NCBI GenBank assembly: GCA_023213315.1
Contig: JAKCPI010000976.1
Coordinates: forward strand, 1 to 64,000
DNA from: Euborellia annulipes
Lineage: Eukaryota; Arthropoda; Insecta; Dermaptera; Anisolabididae
Direction: 5' to 3'
Length of the DNA: 64,000 nucleotides
Numbering within the stretch: position 1 is the stretch's first letter; each line of letters starts with the position of its first letter. The notes under the pieces are model-generated. The model made no database searches, had not been told where the DNA came from, and worked only from the letters and a program-made list of their open reading frames with translations. Below are positions 44,951 to 55,778 of the stretch, piece by piece. The position numbers and the translations under genes were made by a program.

Positions 44951-45193
44951 TACTTTACTCATGTTCTTCATAGGAAAGATAGGAGAAATGGTTGCTATGG
45001 TAACAAAATACGTATAAATATTTTCCCATTTTTATAAATTTTACATCTTGAATTCTATTCTAATACATGTATATCCATGGAAACTAAATATAATCTCGAC
45101 AAAAAATCTCGTGTGACAAGCACAGAACACAACTTTCGATTACCGAAGGTAAGAGAAAGTTATGTGCTGTGCGACCAGTCACACCAGATTTTA
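44951..45193 (-). mobile_element. HpF element, partial
   Basis: It begins at the SINE insertion point and runs through TTGCTATGGTAACAAAAT to the hairpin at about 45105-45193. Confidence 0.8.
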
Positions 45194-45319
45194 TATAATA
45201 AAATTCATAATTAATTGCAAAAAATAAAATGATATAATTATAAATAATAATAATATTAACAAATAATTTTTATTAAAACAAGTAAAAATAATATATGAAT
45301 GAAATTAGTTATAAATGAT

Positions 45320-45610
45320 TTGATTGTTGTTCGCGCTCACAGCGCCAATGATGTCATTCATCCCGGCAAGTTGATCAATCAATCAGTCTAAAGAAGATCG
45401 TCGAGTTTTGACCCACGCGATTTCGGGAGTGCGAAATGTATTGTAAATTTTTATTTATAAAGTGCATAATGTGTGTTTTAGTGATTGATTAATATCTCCG
45501 GGATGTGTAATGTGTTTAATAAGTGTTTGAAAATACCAAATGGAGATGAGTTTTGGAAAATATCAAATGGAGTGCAATCATAACCGTGAGTTGAGATCCT
45601 TTTATTTAAG
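45320..45610 (+). promoter_or_regulatory. Candidate transcription start region / non-coding first exon
   Basis: A unique, less AT-rich stretch has an arthropod-type initiator TCAATCAGTC, the block AAGAAGATCGTCGAG, and ends in AACCGTGAGTT, which would be a good splice donor at about 45593. TCCGGGATGTG and repeated CAAATGGAG follow. There is no coding frame. The call is inferred from composition and motifs only. Confidence 0.25.
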
Positions 45611-46250
45611 CAAACGGTCAAAAAGATGGCGAAGTCTGTTTGATCGATATTCGATTTAATTTCATTTTTAGTAATATCTACAATTATTTAGTGACATTTG
45701 ACTACATTTTTTTTTTATTTTTTATTTTTTAATATGTTTGCTTTGTTTCGATAAACCATTTATATTCATTCATTCTCTCTCACATACATATATGTGCCTA
45801 TTTTCTGATTTCTTAATTAATTGAGACCCATCAATTGGGCAATGAATATAATATAAATATAAGACACACACACACACACACGCGGGCTCTTACACTCACA
45901 CAACCGTGAGATTTCGCGCTCCCGCTCTCACATACACACAGCTATTTGGCGCCGTCCTCACACACATACACACTCACACTAATACGCGCATCGCGCGCTC
46001 ACTCACATACACACAGACAGACACTCACACAAACATGGACTTTCGCGCGTCGCGCTGACACACATAGGCTCTCACAGGCACACATATACAGTGACGACGT
46101 TTTTTCTCAGAGCGGCGGGGAAGGGGGCAGGAATGGGGCAAACTTATCAATAGGGGGGAGGGGGTGGTGGACAATATACATATTTGCTATATAGCCTATC
46201 AACAGTAAAACAAAAAAAAAATTTAATTAAATTCAAAACTTTTTTTTTTA
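45611..46250. other. Non-coding DNA with a decayed CA-rich tract
   Basis: 45865-46090 is a compound (CACA)n tract interrupted by GCGCG words. The frame across it is low-complexity. Confidence 0.5.
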
Positions 46251-46392
46251 ATAAGGTCTGTTTCGGCATCGAAGGCCATTTAGACCATTTAGATTACAAT
46301 TGGATTGGTTGTCAATCCATTTGAAAAAAAATTGTCGCATGAGATGGGATGCGAACCCGCGACCCTTGGTACAATTGACCAGCACAACTTTG
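46251..46392 (-). mobile_element. SINE-B copy
   Basis: GGTCTGTTTCGGCATCGAAG and GGCCATTTAGACCATTTAG are the body; GGATGCGAACCCGCG is the inverted B box. Confidence 0.65.
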
Positions 46393-46437
46393 TATGTTCA
46401 GGCCTATTGGTTATTATATTTTCATTTTTAAATCATT

Positions 46438-46542
46438 TAATGGCCCTCAGGCTTTGGTGTATTGGTTAGCGTGCATACTATTTGTACCTAGGGTCGGGGG
46501 TTCGCATCCCGTCCTAGGCGACAAACATTTTTTTTTTTTTTT
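46438..46542 (+). mobile_element. tRNA-derived SINE head
   Basis: TTTGGTGTATTGGTTAGCGTG (A box) and GGGGGTTCGCATCCC (B box) are followed almost directly by a T run and an HpF fragment. Confidence 0.6.
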
Positions 46543-46544
46543 TT

Positions 46545-46670
46545 CAAAATTCGCTCTAACAATTTTGATTAAAATTCAAAAATCAATTATTTTTTAGATA
46601 CTCTTTAAAATTTATGTTATTTTGCCCTCAAAATTGTTTGAAGCACACTTTACTCTTGTGTAAGTAAATG
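46545..46670 (-). mobile_element. HpF fragment
   Basis: CAAAATTCGCTCTAACAATT through TTTGAAGCACACTTTACTC matches the middle of the family. Confidence 0.7.
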
Positions 46671-47032
46671 AAATGTATTGGATTAATGCATTGAGATTTA
46701 TTCACCCAAATAGAAAGAGAGGGAAGATCATGAGTGCAAGTGACAAAGAGATAATCACTTAAAGAAACTGACTTTCTGCCATCCATCGTCTAAAAATAAA
46801 ACCTGATTTCACCCATTTTTCTCAGAAACAATTAAATCGAGCAAAAAATAATAATAAAAAAAAACAATAAAATTATTTTCTATTTTTAATATATTCATCA
46901 ATTTAATAAAAATAAAAAAAAAAACTGAATTTCATCATCAAAGTGTACTTCAAACAATTTTCACAAAATATTACAGATATTCTTTTTAAAAGGGCATCTA
47001 AATAATAATTGATTTATATGAATTTTAATCTA

Positions 47033-47575
47033 AAAATCTGGTGTGACTGGCGCACAGCACACAACTTTCTCTTACCTTCGGTAATCGAAAGTTGTGTTCT
47101 GTGCTTGTCACACCAGATTTTTCGTGTCGACATATATTTAGTTACCAACAGTACGTAACATTTGAATTAAGATGTAAAATTTATAAGTGTGGGAAAATAT
47201 TTATATTTTGTTACCATGGCAACCATTTTCCCTATCTTTTCAATGGAGTACAAGAGTAAAGTGGTCTTCAGAAGATTTTAACGGCAAAATGAGAATATAC
47301 ATTTTAAAGAGCATCTAAAAAATAGTTGATTTATGAATTAAAAAAAAATCGTGGGAGCGAATTTTGAGAAAATCGAAAAAAACTGAAAAAGTACATCAGT
47401 AAAACACTAGTACTTTTTGGTCGATTTTGTTTAAAAGCTTATTTTCACGTGTTCGGGGAGTACCTAAAATTAAAAAATATATCTCGATACAAAAAATCTG
47501 CACAACACAACTTTCGATTACCGAAGGTAAGAGAAAGTTGTGTGCTGTGCAAACAGTCACACCATATTTTTTATT
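47033..47575 (+). mobile_element. HpF element bounded by two hairpins
   Basis: The normal hairpin is at 47033-47123. The body runs to TTATTTTCACGTG (about 47450). A second, shorter hairpin (about 47498-47575), in reverse orientation, replaces the tail. Confidence 0.8.
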
Positions 47576-48179
47576 ATAAACCTTACCGATTTAAATTGTA
47601 TTTTAATTAATTATATAAAATCTTTCATTTGCACCCCGGAAAATCTTTCAGGTGTTGTATTATCTACTTTTACAACTTAATCGTTTTTTGATCAGACCTC
47701 GCATCTGAGTAAGATATCTTAATTAGATGAGGCTCTCTCTCTCTCTTAACTTTATTAGAAATTTGACTTTTATTTTTCCTTTCTCTTGGTTTTATGACTA
47801 AACAGAGAAAGAGAGAGTTATAATAATAAATCCCCACCCTTCAATGGACGATCGTTTCAAATCTTTGTTTAATTAACCAACATGACTTAAGACAATCTGA
47901 TTAAAAATAAAAATTATTTTTATAATAAAATTATTGATTCCCTAAGGGAGAGGAAAAAGATGTCTTTCTCTTGATTTGAAAAAATCATTACTCTTAAAGG
48001 CTTTACCCAAAGGTGGCCAATCGCCTGATAGAAGGATGGGAGCTGGGGATCGAGTCTATATTGTTCCTCTATGGACAAAATTTGCTTTATATTGAGTAGG
48101 AAGGTCAAAGAGAGTCAAGCGAATCTCAGCTTAGCTCCTGTTTAACTTGAACGACATTTGAGCTAAATTTCATTCGTAA
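47576..48179. other. AT-rich non-coding DNA
   Basis: Nothing recognised. Confidence 0.4.
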
Positions 48180-48388
48180 GTAAAATTATTTAGTATATGT
48201 GAGATTTCACTAAGTTGTAAATGAAAGAAATATTGAATTTCTAACTCGATATATTTCGGGCTATTAACCCATCTTCAGGAGTACATGTGACTCGCCCGAA
48301 ATATATCGAGTTAGAGATTAAATATTTGTTTCATTTACAACTTATGTTAGTGAAACCTCACATATACTAAATAATTTTACTTATAAAT
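48180..48388. repeat. Palindrome P7 with a hammerhead-like core
   Basis: AAGTAAAATTATTTAGTATA is mirrored at the right end. GTTGTAAATGAAA and CTAACTCGATATATTTCGGG are mirrored inside it. Confidence 0.88.
48244..48282 (-). ncRNA. Hammerhead-ribozyme-like motif in left arm of P7
   Basis: Minus-strand order: ACTC (48282-48279), CTGAAGA (48278-48272), T, GGG, a 7-base loop, CCC, GAA, ATATAT, C17 at 48248, GAGT (48247-48244). Stem I has four pairs, stem II three, and ATATAT gives a possible short stem III with the A15.1-U16.1 pair. All conserved core bases are present. The mirrored arm has lost CTGAAGA. Confidence 0.55.
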
Positions 48389-48439
48389 ATGTTTCACGGA
48401 AAACCTACACCACTTTCCCTCCAAACTATAAATTTCATT

Positions 48440-48490
48440 CCTCCACCTTGGGTAAATAAACGGGGATCCCTGTAAGAATTTCAAATAATA
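48440..48490 (-). mobile_element. LINE-type 3'-end tail fragment
   Basis: TTGGGTAAATAAACGGGGATCC and AATTTCAAATAATAGG match the ends of the repeats at 39505-39690 and 52785-52960. Confidence 0.45.
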
Positions 48491-48790
48491 GGGGGAATAA
48501 TAAAATTAAATGAAACACATAGCAAATTTCTAATCTCTTAGATTTTTAAGTTATCGTGTTTGAAAAGACAATTCAATTAGATTTAAACTAGTTGCTTTTG
48601 AGGTTGTGGCTGTCTCCACTATAACCACTATCTTCACTATAGATTTAAACTATTAACCGTACGTTCTAGTGTGACCTAGTATTTTGGATTGTGGGTCTTA
48701 TCGGACACACTAACTTAAAAATCTAAGAAATTAGAAATTTGCTGTGTTTCATTTAATAAAATCCTATTATTATTTAAAGTGAAGTTTCTA
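48488..48790. repeat. Palindrome P8
   Basis: Outer arms of about 65 bases (ATTAAATGAAACACATAGC at the left, GCTGTGTTTCATTTAAT at the right) enclose a spacer of about 150 bases. No hammerhead box is seen. Confidence 0.75.
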
Positions 48791-48964
48791 TTTTTTAAAA
48801 TAGTCCCTGAGACACAAAAAAAAAAATGTAAAAAAGTTGTAAAAGTCGTTTTTAAAAATTTCAAAATTTTATTAGATCTGTGGAAATAATTAATATAATC
48901 ATGAAAAGTCTCAAAAATAAATCAAACTTTTTTGCTCTGTCTAGGATCTAGACAGAGCAAAAAA
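48790..48964 (+). repeat. Dispersed repeat with a perfect 17-bp terminal palindrome
   Basis: It is related to 14704-14875 on the other strand. It ends at 48928-48964 in TTTTTTGCTCTGTCTAG, GAT and the reverse complement of the first 17 bases. Confidence 0.55.
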
Positions 48965-49009
48965 CCTAGACATAGGTAATCTGTAATAATATAATTTATA
49001 CTAATATAA

Positions 49010-49400
49010 AAAGAATACTTTAATTCTAGAGTTGAGGGAATGCGATGGGTTGGTGGGGGGGATGAAAGGGAGGGAATACGGCCCTTCGCTGTAGCCCATA
49101 TGTTCCCTTGGTGTGGTGTTCCAGCTGGCTGCTCGATTAGATTAGTCCGATTATAGTGATTGGATTGGATTGGCGGCGAGAGAGAGGGGGGAGGGAGGGG
49201 GAGGCGAGGTAGCGCCTCGGGGCGCCGATTTGATTCCTAATTCCGTTTTACGGTGGCTCGCGGCCCCAAACAACCGAGATGACTTTATTATTCCCTCATT
49301 TATAGCCGTCGTATTAGTCATTATTATACTCAGGCGATTTAGCCTTTTAACAGTTTTATTGAGGTAATTCACAGGTGATTATTAAGCATTCCTTGGCTAT
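49010..49400. other. GC-enriched unique island
   Basis: Non-repetitive, with GATTAGATTAGTCCGATTA, GGATTGGATTGGCGGCGAG and CCTCGGGGCGCCG. No exon is evident, and both-strand open frames are coincidental. It is a candidate promoter or enhancer. Confidence 0.3.
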
Positions 49401-49977
49401 ATATATAAATTCAATTAATTCCATCTCTCTCTTCTGACTTTTTCCAACATTTTTCATCCTTTATTCTTTTTACGGAAATTTTCTTTCAAATAAATATTCA
49501 TTAAATCTCATCTGGTCAACGTATTAATTCTCAATTTTTTTTTTCTTTTACCCACCATAAAATTGTTAAAATAAATATTTTTTTCTAATAGATCTAAAAA
49601 AAAAATATTGATTTGATAAAAATTTGCTTTGAGAATTATGCAGAGAAATTGAGAATTTTGTCTAAAGTGATTTTTTTTTTTCTTAATCTCATAATGGACG
49701 AAAATTATTCATTTTATTACAGTAATTTCTAGTTAGGGCTGGCTTTTCTCGAGTCTTTATGTTTGGAGTTAATTCATTATTCCATTAAAAATGATCTATC
49801 AAGTCCCAGGAAATGGAGCTTGTTTCCTTTATAACATGGGATGTATAAATTTATTTTTTGAAAAGTAGTCAACCACAATGACCAACTTACTAAAAATTTT
49901 TTTAATTAATACATCTAAAATCCCTTCTAAACTGAGCCAATGATGTTAAATCTATCTAAAACTTTTGGAACAATTGA
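49401..49977. other. AT-rich non-coding DNA
   Basis: Nothing recognised. Confidence 0.4.
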
Positions 49978-50760
49978 AAAAAAGCTGTTGTGACTGGTCG
50001 CACAGCACTTTCTCTTACCTTCGGTATTTGAAAGTTATGTTATGTGCTTGTCACAGCATATTTTTTTGGGACGACATATACGTTTCGGGGACATAGACTT
50101 TGACACAGGAAATAAATAATTTTGGGCCGAATAAAGTCTTTTTTTTACCTTCCTGACATATATTTATTTTTCGGGGGTACATTAGAATTCAAGTTATAAA
50201 ACATGGAAAAATTATTTAAGCCTATATTTTGTTACCATTTCTTCTATCTCCTCCCCTATGAATTACAAGAGTGCCACAAACAATTTTGAGAGAAAGATGA
50301 GAATAGACATTTTAAAGAGCACCTAAATAATAATTGATTTATGAATTTTAATTAAAATCGATTGAAAGAATTTTGAGAAAATCGAAAAAATCTCTTCTTT
50401 TATCTTGGCCTTATCCCTAAGTGGGGTCGGCAAAAATTAATTTATAAAGAAATATGAGACCTAGATAAAAGCAAGACCTGTCTCACGGACTGACGCTTGA
50501 CATGGAAAAGGTAAAAAAGGCTGACATAAAGTAAAGGAAGAAATGCCTTAGCTCGGGTAACTCGTGGTCGTCTTCCACATACTCACTAGACGTGGTCCTC
50601 TGAGTGAAGAAAATCGAAAAAAAAAGAAAAAAAAAAAAAAAAAAACTAAATATTAAGAAATGTCTGTTATGGGAATTACACAAAAACGAAACAACTCTCG
50701 ATACCCAAATTTTATCCTTAAGCTAAGTAGGCCACACATGTCGCACGCGTTTTTAGGGAT
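49978..50760 (+). mobile_element. HpF element, degenerate, split by a retro-insert
   Basis: A decayed hairpin (GTGACTGGTCGCACAGCAC, about 49989), the TTGTTACCATTTCTTC block and AATTTTGAGAAAATCG lie before the 217-bp insert. TCAATCAAATCGACCAAAG resumes after it, at about 50763. Confidence 0.65.
50391..50607. mobile_element. 217-bp retro-insert with 15-bp TSD
   Basis: AGAAAATCGAAAAAA at 50376-50390 is repeated exactly at 50608-50622. The insert includes ATCTTGGCCTTATCCCTAAG with TGGGGTCGGC, a phrase I associate with LINE 3' regions, though I cannot name the family. An A-rich run follows the right TSD. Confidence 0.7.
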
Positions 50761-51221
50761 TTCAATCAAATCGACCAAAGAGTACAACATTAGAGTTCAT
50801 AATCCTTAAAAAAATTTTGACGCTAGAGAGCCCACATAAAATACTAGGCCTAATGCAAACATCAAAAAATTTTACATAAACTCAATTACTTGCTATAATT
50901 ATATTAAAAAAAAAAACGATTTAACAAATCTTCATTAGAGTATGCATTCGTTTATTTATTTATTTATTCATTTATTAATTCTCTTAAAGAGTGTTTGTTA
51001 TTAAGGCAGCATACGAAAAAAATAAATCAAAAGAGTTGATTATATCTCCCCTTCTTATTATAATATTTAATACGACCCAGTTGAGCTTTAATTGGGGCTG
51101 GTCTTGTCTTAATTGGCATAAACAAACTCATCTCATTAATATCATGTCATTGAGGCGCTGAGTGACCGCTATGAAATTTGCAACAATTTACATTTTATAA
51201 ATAGTCTAATAAAAAAATTTC
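50761..51221. other. Non-coding DNA with a unique island at about 51050-51190
   Basis: The island has GCTTTAATTGGGGCTGG, CTTAATTGGCATAAAC and GTCATTGAGGCGCTGAGTG. No exon is recognised. Confidence 0.3.
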
Positions 51222-51398
51222 AAGGGGCGCGGGATCCGATCCCAGACAGTCCGATGAATTTAGTTAAATCATTTGGATATCAAATGGTACAAATAAATAT
51301 GCCTGGGCCCTCATAATATATATATAAAGTGTCTAAATAGTGTGTATAGTCCACAGTCTATTTGGCCTAAAATCCCAAAAACATTTTTTTTTTATTTC
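51222..51398 (+). mobile_element. SINE-A, A box missing
   Basis: GCGCGGGATCCGATCCCAG, CAGTCCGATGAATTT, ATTTGGATATCAAATGG and TTTGGCCTAAAATCCC are recognisable. Confidence 0.65.
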
Positions 51399-51649
51399 AA
51401 ATAAATTTTTTTTTGTCCAGTCTACTTTGCGGTCCTAAAAATAATGAGCTATGTTTGTTTAGGTGTTCGCGTCTACACCCGAAACGCCAACTGGATAAAT
51501 TAAAATTTTCCTCAAAATTTCTAAAAACTTTAAATTTTAAAGGATTTTTTATATTCCTTTTGAAGGTTGACTACTATCATGTGAATTTTAAAACATTTCT
51601 CCGTAGCCACCCTGTATAGGCTTAATCGTGATGGAGCAGGAAGAAAACA

Positions 51650-51860
51650 AGATGATTGCAGCCAAATATTCTTTATTTTCTTTATTACGTTTTGCTATGA
51701 GGGGACCACATGCTCAATGTTGTCGCTGTTTTTGCAAATATCCACACTTTTTGATTATTGACACCTGGCTCTGAAAATGGCCTAGACCTCGGGCCGAAAC
51801 GTCAGCCGCGGGGGCAAGAATTTAAATAAAATAATATTTGACTGCAATTGTCTTGTTTTT
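51650..51860 (+). repeat. Inverted-repeat element P12 with a hammerhead-like core
   Basis: GATGATTGCAGCCAAATATT at the left is loosely mirrored by AATATTTGACTGCAATTGTC at the right; the ribozyme-like core is off-centre. Confidence 0.6.
51767..51807 (+). ncRNA. Hammerhead-ribozyme-like motif, one core base changed
   Basis: Stem I is GGCT (51767-51770) with AGCC (51804-51807). The core is CTGAAAA (51771-51777), where G8 is replaced by A. T is followed by stem II GGCC (51779-51782) with GGCC (51792-51795). GAAAC is at 51796-51800 and GTC at 51801-51803. The loss of G8 should abolish cleavage. Confidence 0.45.
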
Positions 51861-52169
51861 TTTTTTTTTTCCTTTATATCTTTCGACTTTCACGCATTAG
51901 CCACATTTTAATGGATAAGTCCAATGTGTCGGCCTTACAGTTTTGTTTAAACAAGTCATTCAGTTTCGCTTCTCTTCTTATTTATATGCAAACAATACTT
52001 TATATCTGAATGAACCCATAAATGAAATAAAACATTTTTCCATTAGATAATACAGTATAAAACAAAAAAAAAATACAATAATTTAACATGTCTCTTTGAC
52101 AAAATTCCATTATTATTATTAGATTATTTGATATAAGAGAATGCATTGATTGAATAAAACTCTCTCCCC
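51861..52169. other. AT-rich non-coding DNA
   Basis: Nothing recognised. Confidence 0.4.
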
Positions 52170-52420
52170 ACCCATTCTACTCTCGCTGTCTTTGGGAATT
52201 AAACAAATGGCAGCCATTCTTCTCCTTTAATTAATTCTAAAGAGAGACAAACTCGGCGTTAGCGGTTTCCAATTGGTGACTCTAAATAGCTGGGATTAAT
52301 CAATCGAGTCCAATCAGCCTCCCGAATGGCCCAGATGGACATTGGCAATCATCGCCATTGGTTTTATCCGTGTCCACTCTTTGTTCGCCCCAAGGATCGC
52401 TTTAAATATTCATTTATGTC
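52170..52420. other. Unique island
   Basis: It contains TTTAATTAATTCTAAAG, GGGATTAATCAATCGAG, CCAATTGG and GGCAATCATCGCCATTGG. The 67-codon frame here has no splice support. It is a candidate regulatory element. Confidence 0.3.
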
Positions 52421-52784
52421 CTTTCCTTCTCTCACTCTCTCTCTCCCTCCTCTCAACCCCCATCTAAATAAAACATCGACTAAATCAACCGAAACGCTTT
52501 TATTTGAAATGAAAGATATTTTAAAATAAAATGATATAAATCTATTTTAATTTGATTTAGTAATTAAGCTTATAGAAATATAAATATCTGCCGGAATAAG
52601 GTTTTTAAGGCGAAAAATTGACGGGTTTTTGTGTGTACCTGGTATGAGTTGGTGGGGTAAATTATTTTTAAACGAAAATTTGGTATTTTAATATTATGTT
52701 GCTCAAAACGAAGTTTTTGAATAAAATTGGCCAGAGTAGAGGAGAGCTGGAGAATCCTATTATTATTATTATTATTATACTTAT
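52421..52784. other. AT-rich non-coding DNA
   Basis: Nothing recognised. Confidence 0.4.
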
Positions 52785-53190
52785 TATTTTGAAATTCCTA
52801 TCTGGATCCCCGTTTATTTACCCGAGGTGCTTCCGTACACGAAGACACACACCTCAAAGCCAACCGGCTTCTGGCCGTAGCCATCTACCGGCACCCCGTG
52901 AAGCTACATTATTTCCTATCTCTAACTCCTCCTCCTGCGGTTATTTCTAGCTAGTGAACTAATCTTCTTATCTCTGGTTCTTCCCGGTTCCTTTTCTTCA
53001 ACCTCTTTTATTCTAGAGAGGATGTCCTAGTTTGAGAAGGGACTCCCTCAGCACCGGCGTGTAGCCTAACTCCTTTCGACTAATGCATCACTGAGAGGGA
53101 ATACTCTTTACGTCCCTTCCACAGGACGGGATGTCACAGCAACTCCCTCTTCTAGTAGAGTTGCCTGGGGGCTTTTGTGGTGAGATCCAA
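52785..53190 (-). mobile_element. LINE-type 3'-end repeat (copy 2, longer)
   Basis: It matches 39505-39690 in reverse and extends further upstream (minus strand) through GGAACCGGGAAGAACC, GAGGTTGAAG and AGGACATCCTCTC. The frames in it are not recognisable as protein. Confidence 0.6.
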
Positions 53191-53225
53191 TATTTCAATC
53201 CAGTGCCTGCTTGAGGATTTGTTTA
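53190..53225 (-). mobile_element. Helitron fragment
   Basis: The reverse complement of 53190-53225 matches GTAAACAAATCCTCAAGCAG with GCACTGGACTGGAATA at about 18892-18930, inside the Helitron. Confidence 0.55.
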
Positions 53226-53261
53226 CACTAAATCAAAAATTCTCCTAAATATTTTTATTTA

Positions 53262-53348
53262 ATGAAAAAATCCCGCACGCCCAGGATTTGAACAGGGATC
53301 TTCTTTGCAGAAGCCGACACCCTAGCCCGCTACACCAGCGAGTCTCAT
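53262..53348 (-). mobile_element. tRNA-like sequence (degenerate tRNA or SINE head)
   Basis: On the minus strand it has CGCTGGTGTAGCGGG (A box) and CTGTTCAAATCC (B box) at tRNA spacing, with a CTTC / GAAG anticodon-stem remnant. The T stem and acceptor stem mispair and the anticodon loop is six bases, so it is not a working tRNA. Confidence 0.4.
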
Positions 53349-54059
53349 TGTTATTTAACAAGAGTGTGAGTGTTTTTTATTTGCGAGACCCAACATCCCT
53401 TTGAATCGAACCCAGGGGTCTCCAGCTTTTCCGGGGCATCGTTGTGCTATCCATTGTTATATTTTGCATATTTTTTTTGTCTCTCAAATGTTGGCAGATT
53501 AGGAAATAAAGTGAGAAAAAATCTAACGACTTTTGGTATCCCGGGTAACTAGGGAAATATTTTTTACAAATATAATTTTTTTACTGAGAAATCTAGAAGT
53601 GAAAAAATAATTTAAATTTTATCCAAAATGGTCCGTACTGATGTGTGTATGTGCAAACACACAAAAACGCAAGGAGCTAGATCAATTAAATTTAATGTCT
53701 TTCTTACCCTAAAATTTTAGATCCGTTTTAACTTTTTGAATAAATCCGCAAACCGCGAGTTTATACATTTTTTCAAAAACTTTGAAATTTGTAATTTTTT
53801 ATTATATTGGTCAATAATAAATTACATTATTTTAAACAGTTTAAAAACTGTCTTACACACTTTTTTGCGAAAACTGAAAAGTTTTTTTTTTATTAGAGTA
53901 TTCGAGGGGAACTCTCGATCTTTTATTACTGGAGCACATTTCTTTTAATGATATAAATTGTATTTTTTATAATAATTACATCTATTAGATATATAATACT
54001 TTGGTGATAATTTAGATCTAAATCATCTCCGTTGTTTTTTATTTTTTCTTAAATTTTCT
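53349..54059. other. AT-rich non-coding DNA
   Basis: Nothing recognised. Confidence 0.4.
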
Positions 54060-54160
54060 TTTCAACATCTTAGGCCATATTTTAGCGATACTTTGTATTA
54101 TAATTATGATATATTGGGATTCAGCCCTATTTATTTATACCATTTGATATCCAACACTCC
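54060..54160 (-). mobile_element. SINE-A, diverged body fragment
   Basis: TTTTCAACATCTTAGGCCAT and CCATTTGATATCCAAC match the inverted body. Confidence 0.45.
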
Positions 54161-54566
54161 ATTGTTAGGGTACCACAGATTTTAGGGTCTTTGAGTGTTA
54201 AAACTTTTATTTTTGCTATTTTTTTTCATTTCTGATTAGACAAATAGTTATTGAAATTCGATTTAATAGTTTGTGTAGCAATTGTGTATTTGGTTGCCGT
54301 GTTTAGGCGTTCAGGGACTTTCTATCCTGGTGTTATTAAAACCTATCAAACAAACAAAAGATAAAATTAAAAAAATTTTCAATCAATCTTATTAACTCTC
54401 CTCATCCCCCCACAAAAAAAAAAAAAAAATATTGAGGAGGTCCATTTCAAATTATTAATAAAATTTAGATTTCATCAAAAGAAGGAAAAGAGATTAATAA
54501 TAATAAATTTTTTAGGGACTAGCAGCAATGGTTAATTTATATTTTAAAGATCCATGCCAGTAGCTA

Positions 54567-54597
<31 letters not shown>

Positions 54598-55257
54598 GGC
54601 TTGACTTTGAAAGAGGCCGACGCAGGCCTCGAACTCTGACCCCCCGGAGTGCAGGACCTGATTGGGTGGCTGGCTACTGGGCCCTTTGTGGCCTCGCATT
54701 CCTTATCCACAAACGCTACTCCAATTCTTGATACAATTTTTTTTTTTAATTATCATCTACTTTTAAAAGAAATCTATTATTCTTCTAACCTTATAAAAGA
54801 TACTCGTATAGGTTATTTGAATTCTTCTATAAAATACTTCTGCGATTGACTGAAAAGATCTATATTAATGTATAAAATGAAAATATAGTTAGTTAAAATT
54901 CGTATGAATTTTAGAATATTCTTATAAAATTCAAATCTACATGCAGGGTTTCGAATCTTTTGAAGACAAGATGATCTTAGAAATATTCAACATTGTTCCA
55001 TAGAATTAATTACTTTTTCCTTATTGGAAGATAGGCAACCCAAATAACTATTTTTTTTATTATTTGCTTCAAAACGCCTCTTCACTCTGCATACATATTA
55101 AATATCAATATTTCTAGAATTGAGTCAATCATAGATCATTTAATCTCACCATATTCAGTAAAAATAATCATTTTACAAACCATTTTTTAAAGGGTTTCAA
55201 ATTCATTCTCTGCCAACACTGGAGCAATTAATTCCCTAGTGTGTTGATTATTTGGCC
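54161..55257. other. Non-coding DNA
   Basis: An AG microsatellite lies at 54567-54591. AGAGTTCGAGGCC on the minus strand near 54630 is B-box-like but has no convincing A box. Nothing else is recognised. Confidence 0.4.
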
Positions 55258-55350
55258 TTCGTATTTAATTTGGGGCCCAGGCATTCATATTTAAGCCATT
55301 TAGTATACAAATGGCTTAGCACGCTAGCCACTACACCAAGCCCGAGGGCA
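55258..55350 (-). mobile_element. SINE-A, internally deleted
   Basis: The ATTTAGTATACAAATGGCTT body is joined directly to the inverted A box TAGCACGCTAGCCACTACACC; the B box is missing. Confidence 0.65.
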
Positions 55351-55778
55351 TTTAAATCCCAAAATCCTATCCAATCCAAGATTTTTGGATGTGGATCAAA
55401 ATCTTTTTTTTGGGGGGAAGTTCTTGGATCTGGATCGAATCTCTGAATCTAAGATCAGATAGCTAATCCTTCTTGAAGGATTAGCAACCCTCGATTTTTG
55501 CTATCCTTTTCAAAGAATTGCCAATCCTTTAAAATTTTTTACTTTTTAATTAACATTTAATTTTAATTTTAATTAATATTTTCATCCAAACGCTTAAAAA
55601 TCAAGTCAGGATCGAATTTTCGGAGCGTGGATCTGGATTTTCGGATAGAACCAGCTATTCTTTTTCTAAAACTGCTGGGATCGCTAATCCTTTTGCAACA
55701 GCCGGATCGGATCGTCCGAACTGCCCAGATCTGTGGGTCGGATCGCTAATCCTTTTTAAAGGATTTTGCTCATCCCTG
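55351..55778. mobile_element. hAT-like element relic
   Basis: The right end, TTTTGCTCATCCCTG, has the CAGGGATGAGC form of many hAT termini. The interior is rich in GGATCGCTAATCCTTTT and GGATCTGGATC repeats. The left end and TSD were not found. Confidence 0.4.

Noticed and set aside
45946..46194. 82-codon Thr/His/Ser-rich open frame
   Set aside because: It is translation of a CA-rich low-complexity tract.
51066..51085. TAATACGACCCAGTTGAG, similar to a T7 promoter
   Set aside because: Only the first nine bases match; chance resemblance in animal DNA.
53262..53348. Functional tRNA gene
   Set aside because: A and B boxes are present, but acceptor and T stems mispair and the anticodon loop has the wrong size.
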